Part shown: in pieces, positions 16,875 through 23,965 of the stretch
How the letters are laid out: each line of letters begins with the position of its first letter
How positions within the stretch are numbered: the first letter of the stretch is position 1
From: CAWUIO01 sp963922455
GTDB lineage: Bacteria > Bacteroidota > Bacteroidia > Cytophagales > Microscillaceae
Length of the DNA stretch: 31,882 bases
Reading direction: 5' to 3'
NCBI GenBank assembly: GCA_963922455.1
Contig: CAWUIO010000077.1
Location: forward strand, 1-31,882
Position numbers and translations under genes: made by a program
The notes under the pieces: generated by a model
Database searches by the model: none
Told to the model about the DNA's origin: nothing
What the model saw: only the letters and a program-made list of their open reading frames with translations

Positions 16875-17573
16875 ATGGATGCAAGTATACTCCCTTTACT
16901 GAGAGAACTGGATTATGAAGAAAGCCTCGAGATCTTAGAAGGCTTTCTTCCATTGGATAAAGAATACCTTGTTCGATACCATAAGGAAACCCAGGCATTT
17001 TACGGGCAAGATGCGGATGGAAACTTACTCTTTCACTTTGTCCCTCCCCGTCTTTTTCCCTATTTTATCCCGGATACTACGTTTGTTGATTATGTCAAAG
17101 GGGTTCCTGATCTGCCACCTGAATACCTTATCCTGCTTATGCAAGCCGGTCAAGCGGCCTTAGCCCACTTGGAAGATGGGGAGATGGTCAATCACAAAGT
17201 AATCCGAAAATACATGGTCCGGGCCAAACAAGGCAAGGCCCAGCACAAGCATCTCCAAACCCGGGGAAAGTCCCGCCTCGGGTCCCGAATAAGGCTTCAA
17301 CAAACCGGGCAGTTTTTTGAAGAAATCAACCAGAAATTGATTGATTGGGAGCTTGATCGAATTGAGCAAATCTTTGTGCAGTCTTCCATTCCTCTCTGGA
17401 ATAAACTGTTTGAGTCTAAAGTCCCGGTTCCGTTTGAGAAGCGTGATCCCAGAATTCGGAAAATACCCCTGGATTTGCCCCAGCCCAATTTTGAAGTACT
17501 CCGAGAAGTACAAGCTTTTCTAGAAAAAGGAGAGGTCAGACTAAGCGGGTCTTTAGACTACCTTTTGGACTAA
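16875..17573 (+). CDS. Vms1/ANKZF1-like release factor (bacterial VLRF1 family)
   Basis: In this 232-residue protein, HKVIRKYMVRAKQGKAQ and the following Lys/Arg-rich stretch (SRLGSRIRLQQ, then FFEEINQKLIDW) match the catalytic region of Vms1-like members of the eRF1 superfamily. The GxxQ motif is Gly120-Lys-Ala-Gln123; in yeast Vms1 the equivalent Gln is needed to release nascent chains from stalled 60S-bound peptidyl-tRNA. Burroughs and Aravind predicted Bacteroidota versions. The inferred role is rescue of obstructed large ribosomal subunits or processing of peptidyl-tRNA in the cytoplasm. No signal peptide or membrane segment is seen. The N-terminal 90 residues are family-specific. I recognised this by motif and could not align it. 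Confidence 0.8.
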   Translation: MDASILPLLRELDYEESLEILEGFLPLDKEYLVRYHKETQAFYGQDADGNLLFHFVPPRLFPYFIPDTTFVDYVKGVPDLPPEYLILLMQAGQAALAHLEDGEMVNHKVIRKYMVRAKQGKAQHKHLQTRGKSRLGSRIRLQQTGQFFEEINQKLIDWELDRIEQIFVQSSIPLWNKLFESKVPVPFEKRDPRIRKIPLDLPQPNFEVLREVQAFLEKGEVRLSGSLDYLLD

Positions 17574-17595
17574 TTTTGCTTATATTGCTTTTTTT

Positions 17596-17618
17596 AAGGC
17601 CCGAAAAGGGGCCTTTTC
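17596..17618 (+). terminator. Intrinsic terminator after the YceI/VLRF1 pair
   Basis: The arms AAGGCCC (17596-17602) and GGGCCTT (17609-17615) enclose the loop GAAAAG, followed by a short T run. It ends only 22 bases before the TTG start of the gluconate operon, so it either isolates that operon or partly limits read-through into it. Confidence 0.8.
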
Positions 17619-17639
17619 TAACACCCTGCCCCCAAACCT

Positions 17640-19070
17640 TTGAAAGCAAACCCTTACATTATTGCTCTGGATATCGGTAGCACCTCGATCAAGGCCCGAA
17701 GCCTCAACCTAGACAAACCCTACCAACTACCTCAAAGTAGCCGCCGAAACCTCCGGCATATCAACCCTGAAAACACCCAACGGGACCCTTATGACATTTG
17801 GGAAAAATCCCTAAGTTGTCTACAAGAAATTAGTACAGATCGGGGGGCAGCCCCCCGTGCCATTGGCCTGTGTAGCTTTATGCACAGCCTTCTATTGCTC
17901 GATGTTTCCTACAAACCTATAAGTCCGGTTATTCTTTGGAATGAATTAAAAAGCCAGTCTATTGCCCAAGGCTTAGAAAAAAGCCCATTGGGTAAGAACC
18001 TTTACCAATCCACAGGAACCCCAGTCCACGCGATGTCCCCGCTTTGTAAAATTGCCTACCTCCGGCAACACAACCGGGAGCTATTTGCCAGAACTGCCTA
18101 CTTTTCTGATGTCAAGTCCTGGTTGCTATGGCAGCTTACGGGAGATTTTATCTTAGACTGGCCCTCCGCTTCAGCCACAGGACTGATGGATCTAGATTCC
18201 CATAGCTGGTCTCCACAAGCCTTAGACTTTTGCGGAATGGAGGCTTCCCAGCTCCCGCGATTGCTCCCTCCGTCTCACATTATTCCTGCTCGCTTACCCG
18301 AATTAGGGCCAGATTGCTCCATAGTGCCCGGTCTGAGTGATGGAGGAGCCGCCAATCTTGGCAGTGGAAATGTGGGCCCAGATACAGGATTAACCCTCAC
18401 TATGGGTACAAGTGGGGCCTTGCGCTTTACCAGTAATCAAAAAAAAGCAGATCCCGAAGGCATTTTATTCCATTATATCCTGAGAGAAGGACAATACGTA
18501 ATTGGGGGAGCCAGTAATAATTGCGGAAACGTAATAGACTGGTTTAAGAAAACATTCTTGAAAGAGGAGTATGGTTTCCCTTTATCTCCTCGGCAGGAAG
18601 ATATATTTTTTCTCCCTTGGTTACACGGGGAGCGAGCTCCTTATAAACTCTATAAACCCCAGGCTTGCTTTTGGCCCTTGGCCGAAAAACACAGCCTTTC
18701 AGAACTATACCAAGCCTTGATTTTGGGGATTCTTTTTAACCTAGGCTTAATTCGGGAAAAACTAGAGGATTTGCAAAAGCAGCCTTTTCCCTATGTGCGT
18801 CTAAGTGGAGGGCTGGCCCAGATGAAAGGCTTGGCTGCCCTATTGGCCCAAGTCTGGCAAATTCCGGCCTACGAAATGCAAGAAGCAGATGCTTCCGTAG
18901 TGGGTACACTTGGCTTTATGGCACAGAGCCTGGGACTTGATACGATCTCGATAGAAAAACTCAATCCCGTTTATCAAATTCATGAGCCCAATTCCAGGTC
19001 GGATTCGGAATACCAACTTTTATTTTCCAGATTTAAAGAAATTTCTAAAGTGTTTAGCCGAATTTCATAA
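17640..19070 (+). CDS. gntK: FGGY-family carbohydrate kinase, probable gluconokinase
   Basis: The 476-residue protein phosphorylates a sugar acid or sugar, most likely gluconate to 6-phosphogluconate given the neighbours. The phosphate-binding strand ALDIGSTSIKA includes Asp11. The catalytic base is Asp234 in PGLSDGGAANLGSG, and the second ATP site reads TMGTSGA. Later family motifs are GGASNNCGNVIDW and LSGGLAQMKGLAALLAQV. The start is TTG at 17640, nine codons before the phosphate loop, with no nearby ATG. The permease begins 8 bases downstream, and 6-phosphogluconate dehydrogenase follows that. Specificity within FGGY kinases cannot be read from sequence alone, so gluconate is inferred from the operon. 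Confidence 0.88.
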   Translation: MKANPYIIALDIGSTSIKARSLNLDKPYQLPQSSRRNLRHINPENTQRDPYDIWEKSLSCLQEISTDRGAAPRAIGLCSFMHSLLLLDVSYKPISPVILWNELKSQSIAQGLEKSPLGKNLYQSTGTPVHAMSPLCKIAYLRQHNRELFARTAYFSDVKSWLLWQLTGDFILDWPSASATGLMDLDSHSWSPQALDFCGMEASQLPRLLPPSHIIPARLPELGPDCSIVPGLSDGGAANLGSGNVGPDTGLTLTMGTSGALRFTSNQKKADPEGILFHYILREGQYVIGGASNNCGNVIDWFKKTFLKEEYGFPLSPRQEDIFFLPWLHGERAPYKLYKPQACFWPLAEKHSLSELYQALILGILFNLGLIREKLEDLQKQPFPYVRLSGGLAQMKGLAALLAQVWQIPAYEMQEADASVVGTLGFMAQSLGLDTISIEKLNPVYQIHEPNSRSDSEYQLLFSRFKEISKVFSRIS

Positions 19071-19078
19071 GTTGTCCT

Positions 19079-20395
19079 ATGCCCTTATTGATCATTTTCC
19101 TTGGGATTATCCTTTTATTGATTCTCACGATCCAGTTTCGGGTACACGCTTTCTTGGCCCTTATTTTGGTGGCCCTGGGCATAGGCCTAGCTCAAGGTAT
19201 GGGCTTGCAAGAGGTATTGAGCTCTCTTCAAAAGGGGGTAGGGAGTACCTTGGGCTATCTAGCCTTGGTTTTAGGTTTGGGAGCTATGCTGGGAGGGCTT
19301 TTGGAACACAGCGGGGCGGCCCAACAAATAACCGACCGCCTCATTCGGGGCTTTGGCCAAAAATATATCATTTGGGCCTTGGTTTTAGCGGGTTTTATTA
19401 TCGGTTTGCCCATGTTTTATACCGTGGGCTTCGTGATGATGATTCCCTTAATTTTTTCGGTAGCGAAAAGTACGGGTTTGCCTATTCTTTACTTAGCTAT
19501 TCCGATGGTCTCGGCCCTTTCGGTTACCCACGGCTTTTTACCTCCCCACCCGGGGCCTACCACGATCGCGGTCATTTACAAAGCCGATATGGGGCTAACC
19601 TTTTTGTATGGTTTATGTATTGCGATTCCAACGGTTATTGTAGCGGGCCCTTTATTTGGCTCTACGTTTCGTAGGTTGAGGAGTCAAGAAGTGCCCGGAA
19701 TTGCTTCCTATACGCAGGTTCCCGAAGATAAGCGGCCCAGTTTATTCAATTGTTTCCTCACGGCCTTGCTTCCCGTAATTTTGATGAGTATTTCGGCCCT
19801 GGCTGAATTATTATTAGACTCCGGTTCCCTGCCCTATGCTGTCTTACGCTTTATGGGGGAGCCGGTAATGGCTTTATTACTCTCGGTTTTGTTGGCCATA
19901 TACACCCTGGGGCTTTCTCAAGGAAGGACCATGCCTGAGATTACCGAAATATTTGGCGGTTCTATTCAGGATATAGCCATGATCTTATTGATCATTGGTG
20001 GGGGAGGAGCTCTAAAACAAATCCTGGTAGATAGTGGCACCAGCGATTATATTGTGGACATATTGGATGGTAGTGCTTTGCACCCCTTGTTTTTGGTTTG
20101 GTTAATTGCGGCGGCTTTGCGCATCACTTTAGGCTCAGCCACGGTAGCCGCCCTTACGGCTGCTGGCATCGCTAGCCCCTTAATTGCTCAGGCTTCGGTC
20201 AACCCTGAACTATTAGTTTTGGTAACCGGCGCGGGGAGTTTAACCTTTTCTCAGGTTAATGATACGGGCTTTTGGCTTTTCAAAGAATATTTTAACCTAA
20301 GTATAGCCGAGACGTTTCGGTCTTGGACCATGATGGAGACCTTGGTTTCTATCATGGGTTTATTAGGCTGTTTACTCTTGGATATCTTAATATAA
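19079..20395 (+). CDS. gntP: GntP-family gluconate:H+ symporter
   Basis: This 438-residue protein is almost wholly hydrophobic, with about 12 predicted transmembrane segments. Family landmarks are LGLGAMLGGLLEHSGAAQ near residue 65, GLPMFYTVGFVMMIPL and the conserved THGFLPPHPGPTTIA loop around 150. A second repeat half contains GGGGALKQILVDSGTS and LGSATVAALTAAGI. GntP transporters import gluconate or related sugar acids across the inner membrane. It lies between the kinase and 6-phosphogluconate dehydrogenase with intergenic gaps of 8 and 12 bases, consistent with a single uptake and catabolism operon. Confidence 0.95.
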   Translation: MPLLIIFLGIILLLILTIQFRVHAFLALILVALGIGLAQGMGLQEVLSSLQKGVGSTLGYLALVLGLGAMLGGLLEHSGAAQQITDRLIRGFGQKYIIWALVLAGFIIGLPMFYTVGFVMMIPLIFSVAKSTGLPILYLAIPMVSALSVTHGFLPPHPGPTTIAVIYKADMGLTFLYGLCIAIPTVIVAGPLFGSTFRRLRSQEVPGIASYTQVPEDKRPSLFNCFLTALLPVILMSISALAELLLDSGSLPYAVLRFMGEPVMALLLSVLLAIYTLGLSQGRTMPEITEIFGGSIQDIAMILLIIGGGGALKQILVDSGTSDYIVDILDGSALHPLFLVWLIAAALRITLGSATVAALTAAGIASPLIAQASVNPELLVLVTGAGSLTFSQVNDTGFWLFKEYFNLSIAETFRSWTMMETLVSIMGLLGCLLLDILI

Positions 20396-20407
20396 AAACA
20401 AATTCAC

Positions 20408-21313
20408 ATGCTTACACAAGTTGGATTGATCGGTCTGGGGAAAATGGGTTTTCCTTTGGCGCAGAATATACAAGACCAAGGTATGGACGTGCTGGCTTAC
20501 GACGTGAGCCCAGAAGTCCTTCAAAAAGCTGCCGATGCGGGAATCCCCACGGCAAATACCATTACCGAGTTGACCGAAAAGCTGACCCCCCGCCGAGTAA
20601 TCTGGATGATGGTGCCAGCGGGGCCGATTGTAGATGAAACCATTGAGAAGGTAGTCCCCCACCTAAGCCAGGGGGATATCTTGATTGACGGAGGAAACTC
20701 TTTTTACAAAGATACCTTTCGTCGATACCAGGCCCTGAAAGAAAAAGGGATTGATTATTTAGACTGCGGAACCAGTGGAGGAGTTAGTGGGGCCCGTTAT
20801 GGGGTCTGTGCCATGATTGGAGGCTTAGCCGAGGTTTTTTCCTATTGCGAAGACTTGTTCCGAAAAATTTCGGTGGAAAATGGCTATGTCTATGCCGGCC
20901 AGCCCTCCAGTGGGCATTACGTAAAGATGGTACACAATGGCATTGAGTACGGTATGATGCAAGCCATTGCCGAAGGTTTTGAGCTGATGGAACGCAGCGA
21001 TTTTGATATGGACCTGGCCTCGATCGCCAAAGTCTGGAACCACGGCTCGGTTATCCGGAGCTGGCTGATTGAACTTACCGAAAATGCCTTAAAGAAAGAC
21101 CCGCATTTAGAGCAAATCAAAGGGATTATGCACGCTTCTGGGGAAGGACTTTGGACGGTGCAAACGGCTTTGAACGAAGGCGTGCCCACTCCCGTTATTG
21201 CTTTGTCTTTAATGATGCGCCACCGCTCCCAAACCGATGACACCTTTTCGGGCAAAGTAGTAGCCGCTCTCCGGAACGAATTTGGGGGCCACAAAGTTGA
21301 GAAAGCGGACTAA
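20408..21313 (+). CDS. gnd: 6-phosphogluconate dehydrogenase (decarboxylating), short form
   Basis: The 301-residue enzyme converts 6-phosphogluconate to ribulose 5-phosphate and CO2. The dinucleotide fold is GLIGLGKMGFPLAQN. The second strand ends in Asp32 (YDVSPE), which favours NAD over NADP. The substrate loop DCGTSGGVSGA and the catalytic segment KMVHNGIEYG (Lys173, Glu180) are intact. At about 300 residues it is the short type, as in YqeC/GntZ-like proteins, not the 470-residue form. It follows gntP by 12 bases and completes conversion of imported gluconate into the pentose phosphate pool. Confidence 0.95.
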   Translation: MLTQVGLIGLGKMGFPLAQNIQDQGMDVLAYDVSPEVLQKAADAGIPTANTITELTEKLTPRRVIWMMVPAGPIVDETIEKVVPHLSQGDILIDGGNSFYKDTFRRYQALKEKGIDYLDCGTSGGVSGARYGVCAMIGGLAEVFSYCEDLFRKISVENGYVYAGQPSSGHYVKMVHNGIEYGMMQAIAEGFELMERSDFDMDLASIAKVWNHGSVIRSWLIELTENALKKDPHLEQIKGIMHASGEGLWTVQTALNEGVPTPVIALSLMMRHRSQTDDTFSGKVVAALRNEFGGHKVEKAD

Positions 21314-21336
21314 TTACCTACCAAAGCAAGGCCGAC

Positions 21337-22218
21337 ATGAATTTAACTCTCTCTCCCATAGTAGCTGGCGTGATGCGCCTGGGCGTCTGGGGCTCAAATT
21401 TTACCCGGGATGAAATGCAAGTGTTTATTGAGAAAAGCCTCGAGCTAGGCATTAGCACGTTTGATCACGCCGATATTTACGGGGATTATAGTACTGAGCA
21501 AGAGTTTGGGGACGTGTTGCGACACAAACCTTCCTTGCGTCAAGATATGCAGTTGATCAGCAAATGTGGTATCCGTTTGCCCACCGAAAACCGACCGGAA
21601 AATAAAATTTATTCCTACGACAGCCGCCCATTTTATATTGTTCAGTCGGTAGAAAAGTCGCTGAAAAACCTAGGGACCGATTATCTAGACGGTCTTTTGA
21701 TCCATCGCCCAGATTTTTTAATGCACCCCGCCGACATCGCCCGGGCCGTTGAGCGCTTAAAAGAGCAAGGGAAAATTCGGTGGTTTGGGGTATCTAATTT
21801 TTCGGCCAGTCAGATGGATATGCTCCACCGCTATACACCGATCAAAGTAAATCAGGTTGAAGTATCTCTGATGCATTTGGACCCGTTTATGGATGGTAGC
21901 CTGGATACCTGTATGAAGTTAGGTATACAGCCCATGGCCTGGTCTCCCCTGGCAGGGGGTTCCTTTTTTAGAGTAAGCGACGAAGAACGGGTAAGCCGTA
22001 TTATGAAAGTAGCTACTCCGCTGGTAGAAAAATACCAGATAGAGATAGACCAGCTCTTGCTGGCCTGGGTAATAAAGCATCCTAGCGGTATCATCCCCGT
22101 GATGGGGAGCTCCAAAGTCCATCGATTGGAATCGGCAACCAAGGCACTCCAAACAAACTTGGAGCACGAAGACTGGTATGCCCTTTGGCAAGCCTCAAAG
22201 GGGCAGCGCTTGGCATAG
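21337..22218 (+). CDS. Aldo/keto reductase, YdhF-like
   Basis: This 293-residue TIM-barrel NAD(P)H oxidoreductase keeps the catalytic tetrad: Asp43 and Tyr48 in FDHADIYG, Lys76 in ISKCG, and His123 in LLIHRPD. The cofactor region includes WFGVSNFSASQ, AWSPLAGG and PVMGSSKVHRL. Overall it resembles the YdhF subgroup, whose physiological substrates are poorly known. It begins 23 bases after gnd on the same strand, so it is probably part of the gluconate operon, where it could interconvert a keto-sugar acid and its hydroxy form. That role rests only on position. A repeat copy and a minus-strand gene follow. Confidence 0.92.
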   Translation: MNLTLSPIVAGVMRLGVWGSNFTRDEMQVFIEKSLELGISTFDHADIYGDYSTEQEFGDVLRHKPSLRQDMQLISKCGIRLPTENRPENKIYSYDSRPFYIVQSVEKSLKNLGTDYLDGLLIHRPDFLMHPADIARAVERLKEQGKIRWFGVSNFSASQMDMLHRYTPIKVNQVEVSLMHLDPFMDGSLDTCMKLGIQPMAWSPLAGGSFFRVSDEERVSRIMKVATPLVEKYQIEIDQLLLAWVIKHPSGIIPVMGSSKVHRLESATKALQTNLEHEDWYALWQASKGQRLA

Positions 22219-22318
22219 GTATACCGCCCTTTAAGATAAGTCGATATAGCCTTAAGCCTACATCATACGTTTTTTCCTTCTCAAGTCTCTATTCCCATAT
22301 CCGCTCTCTCTTCTCCAT

Positions 22319-22451
22319 TGGCTGAGGGATGGAGCGGCCTGTTTGAGCTCGTGTAGGCCCGGCGGGGAAAGGCAGCGAGTAGCGAGAGCCCGACCCCGGC
22401 GGCACATATGGGCATGGGGGCAGAAAACGATGAATCGCCGGGGGCAGCCCC
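22319..22451 (-). repeat. Dispersed GC-rich structured repeat, copy 5 (core type A)
   Basis: On the minus strand it starts GGGGCTGCCCCCGGCG (22451-22436). CCGGCG pairs with CGCCGG across a 34-nt loop. TCGGGCTCTCGCTACTCGCTGCC follows, and the end is CCATCCCTCAGCC. It lies 8 bases beyond the stop of the minus-strand lipoprotein gene and is in that gene's orientation. A purine-rich tail (AGAAGAGAGAGCGGATATGG) extends past it. Confidence 0.85.
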
Positions 22452-22459
22452 AAAAATAC

Positions 22460-22888
22460 CTAACGTATATCAATAATAAACTTCGGCGCAAATAGCCCCA
22501 CTTTGCGAAACTTGGCCTTACCCGATGCATCAAAACGGATGGTATCTTGTTGGAAACTGTTGGGCATCGTAAGGATTAATTGACGTAACTCATCCTCGGA
22601 ACCAATGCCTTGCAAATAGAGGGCAGAGGCGGGGGGAATGTCCAAAGCAAAGGCGCTTTCAGTATTGTTTTGCCGGGTGGCCCCTTCAATTTTCTTGATC
22701 TTTTTGATATCTGCTTCACTGGGCGGATTACTCACGGTTTCGGAAACAAAGCCGGCCTTTCCATTGGATTGCACATCTACTGCCACCTGGGAAGAACTGT
22801 AATTGCGCACAAAATACATAGAATAGGGAGCACAAGCGTCTAAGCTTAACAGAAACAGAGTGCTAAAAAATAAGAATCCTTTTTTCAT
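22460..22888 (-). CDS. Lipoprotein of unknown function
   Basis: This 142-residue protein begins MKKGFLFFSTLFLLSLDAC, a signal peptide with a lipobox-like LDAC. The mature part starts with an aromatic patch (APYSMYFVRNY), has a basic segment (KKIKKIEG) and ends with a beta-strand-like stretch (RKVGLFAPKFIIDIR). I do not recognise a family. It lies 39 bases downstream of the TauE/SafE gene on the same strand and may be co-transcribed with it. Repeat copy 5 follows immediately. Confidence 0.75.
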   Translation of the reverse strand: MKKGFLFFSTLFLLSLDACAPYSMYFVRNYSSSQVAVDVQSNGKAGFVSETVSNPPSEADIKKIKKIEGATRQNNTESAFALDIPPASALYLQGIGSEDELRQLILTMPNSFQQDTIRFDASGKAKFRKVGLFAPKFIIDIR

Positions 22889-22927
22889 GGTATATATTTT
22901 CTTGGAATATACGAGAAATCCAAAAAT

Positions 22928-23698
22928 TTAGCGAATCAGGATCACCAAGGCACCCAAAGCGGTCATAGCCAAAATAAAACGCCGATACTGTTTTTCCTTG
23001 ATGTAGGCCGTAAGCCGGATACCCACCCAAAAGCCCAAAAACAAGGCGGGCAGCAATTGCAGGTTGACCCAGAGCGTGTCGGTGCGAACGGTCTCCCAAA
23101 CCCAGATATGGAAGGGCAGCTTAAAGATGTTGACAATCAGGAACAGCCAGGCCGTCGTGCCAATAAAATGGGATTTGCGAAAACGCATGGCCAAAAAGTA
23201 GACATTGGCCAAGGGCCCGGCTAGGTTTCCGAGCATGGTAAAAACCCCTACACTCAAACCAGCCAGTCCAGCCAGCCAGGGGGTATCGGGTACTTTTAGC
23301 TGAGGGTTTCGTTCTTGCCAAAGCATCAAGGCAATGGTAATCAGGATGATGCTAGCGATCACATGTTTAAAATTCGTGCTGGAGAGGCTGTCGCCAATCC
23401 AAACGGCCAAGAGTACCCCGGCAAATATCCAAGGTAACAACTTGCGCAGGGAAGGCCAATCGGCATCTCGGTGATAATACATAACGGCCGCAATGTCGGC
23501 TACTACCAGCATAGGAATCAACACCCCGGTAGAAGCCCGGGCGCCAAAGACCCAAGCCAATAAGGTCACATTGAGCACCGAAACCCCTTTGATCCCGGCT
23601 TTGGAAGCCCCAATGCAGAAGGCCGCTATAAGGACGAAGGACCAGTCTAATGCACCATGATGGGCCAAACTGACTTGTAGGAATACCTGGGAGATCAT
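22928..23698 (-). CDS. TauE/SafE-family sulfite/anion permease
   Basis: The 256-residue product is read from ATG 23698-23696 (MISQVFLQVSLAHHGALDW), placed just before the first membrane segment. The frame is open upstream to 23986, but those residues are polar and overlap the divergent tyrosine leader, so they are not believed. Seven to eight hydrophobic segments are visible, with the family's repeated glycine-rich helices GASKAGIKGVSVLNVTLLA near the N-terminus and LSVGVFTMLGNLAGPLANVY in the second half. TauE/SafE proteins move sulfite, sulfonates or other small anions across the inner membrane; the substrate here is unknown. ATG 23770 is an alternative start. Confidence 0.85.
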   Translation of the reverse strand: MISQVFLQVSLAHHGALDWSFVLIAAFCIGASKAGIKGVSVLNVTLLAWVFGARASTGVLIPMLVVADIAAVMYYHRDADWPSLRKLLPWIFAGVLLAVWIGDSLSSTNFKHVIASIILITIALMLWQERNPQLKVPDTPWLAGLAGLSVGVFTMLGNLAGPLANVYFLAMRFRKSHFIGTTAWLFLIVNIFKLPFHIWVWETVRTDTLWVNLQLLPALFLGFWVGIRLTAYIKEKQYRRFILAMTALGALVILIR

Positions 23699-23770
23699 AG
23701 GCAAGGACTTGTGATGTCGTGAAATTACAGACTTTGTGACATTTCGCTCCCTCCCCCAGATAAAATTCAT

Positions 23771-23789
23771 AAAAAAAGCCCGCAGGCTT
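23771..23789 (-). terminator. Weak hairpin with T run upstream of TauE/SafE gene
   Basis: Read on the minus strand, AAGCC and GGCTT enclose TGCG and are followed by further T residues. It lies upstream of the permease start and beside the promoter of the divergent tyrosine leader. It could stop antisense transcription or attenuate the permease. The stem is only 5 bp. Confidence 0.4.
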
Positions 23790-23817
23790 GGATGTTTGGG
23801 GTGAATGCCTATATTTG
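23788..23817 (+). promoter_or_regulatory. Bacteroidota-type promoter of the tyrosine operon
   Basis: The -7 box TATATTTG (23810-23817) matches TAnnTTTG exactly, and a TTG at 23788-23790 lies 19 bases upstream as a -33 element. The predicted start of transcription falls at or within a few bases of the leader-peptide ATG at 23822, so the leader would be translated from a leaderless or nearly leaderless mRNA. Confidence 0.65.
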
Positions 23818-23821
23818 ACGT

Positions 23822-23887
23822 ATGAAAAATTTCACTCAGGCATATTATTATTATTACTCCGGAATACCACAAACTTCGGATGGATAA
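23822..23887 (+). CDS. Tyrosine-operon leader peptide (five consecutive Tyr codons)
   Basis: The 21-residue peptide MKNFTQAYYYYYSGIPQTSDG is encoded between the promoter box and an intrinsic terminator, ahead of the tyrosine biosynthesis genes. Residues 8-12 are all Tyr (TAT TAT TAT TAT TAC, 23843-23857). Such runs of the pathway's end product are the hallmark of leader peptides whose ribosome stalls when the charged tRNA is scarce. Its function is in being translated, not in the product. The stop codon TAA (23885-23887) is placed so that a ribosome terminating there would cover segment 2 of the attenuator (23873-23880). Confidence 0.88.
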   Translation: MKNFTQAYYYYYSGIPQTSDG

Positions 23888-23943
23888 TAAAGATATGTTT
23901 GATCTTGTATGACCCGGTTCCGAAGTGGAAGCCGGGTTTTTTT
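23858..23943 (+). promoter_or_regulatory. Transcription attenuator of the tyrosine operon
   Basis: Four segments can be drawn. Segment 1 TCCGGA (23858-23863), directly after the Tyr codons, can pair with TTCGGA (23875-23880) using one G-U. Segment 2 ACTTCGGA (23873-23880) is exactly complementary to segment 3 TCCGAAGT (23919-23926), which forms an antiterminator. Segment 3 also contributes the left arm and loop of the terminator. If a ribosome stalls on the Tyr codons, segment 1 is masked and 2:3 pairs, so transcription continues. If it reaches the stop codon, segment 2 is masked and the terminator forms. Confidence 0.82.
23912..23943 (+). terminator. Leader terminator of the tyrosine operon
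   Basis: The arms CCCGGTTCC (23913-23921) and GGAAGCCGGG (23927-23936, one bulged G) enclose GAAGT and are followed by seven T residues (23937-23943). It lies 22 bases upstream of the aminotransferase ATG. Confidence 0.9.
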
Positions 23944-23965
23944 GTGTCCATTTGCCCCCCAAGTC

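Noticed and set aside
18982..19674. 230-codon plus-strand frame across the gntK/gntP junction
   Set aside because: It overlaps two well-supported genes in another frame and has a Gly/Arg/Tyr-rich composition typical of an off-frame reading.
23830..23950. Minus-strand ORF with an Asn run opposite the Tyr codons as a second leader peptide
   Set aside because: The Asn codons are simply the complement of the TAT/TAC run, and no terminator or Asn-related gene follows on that strand.
23909..23965. Earlier ATG for the aminotransferase
   Set aside because: The 19 added residues are translated from the leader terminator itself and do not resemble the start of any aminotransferase; ATG 23966 directly precedes the conserved region.
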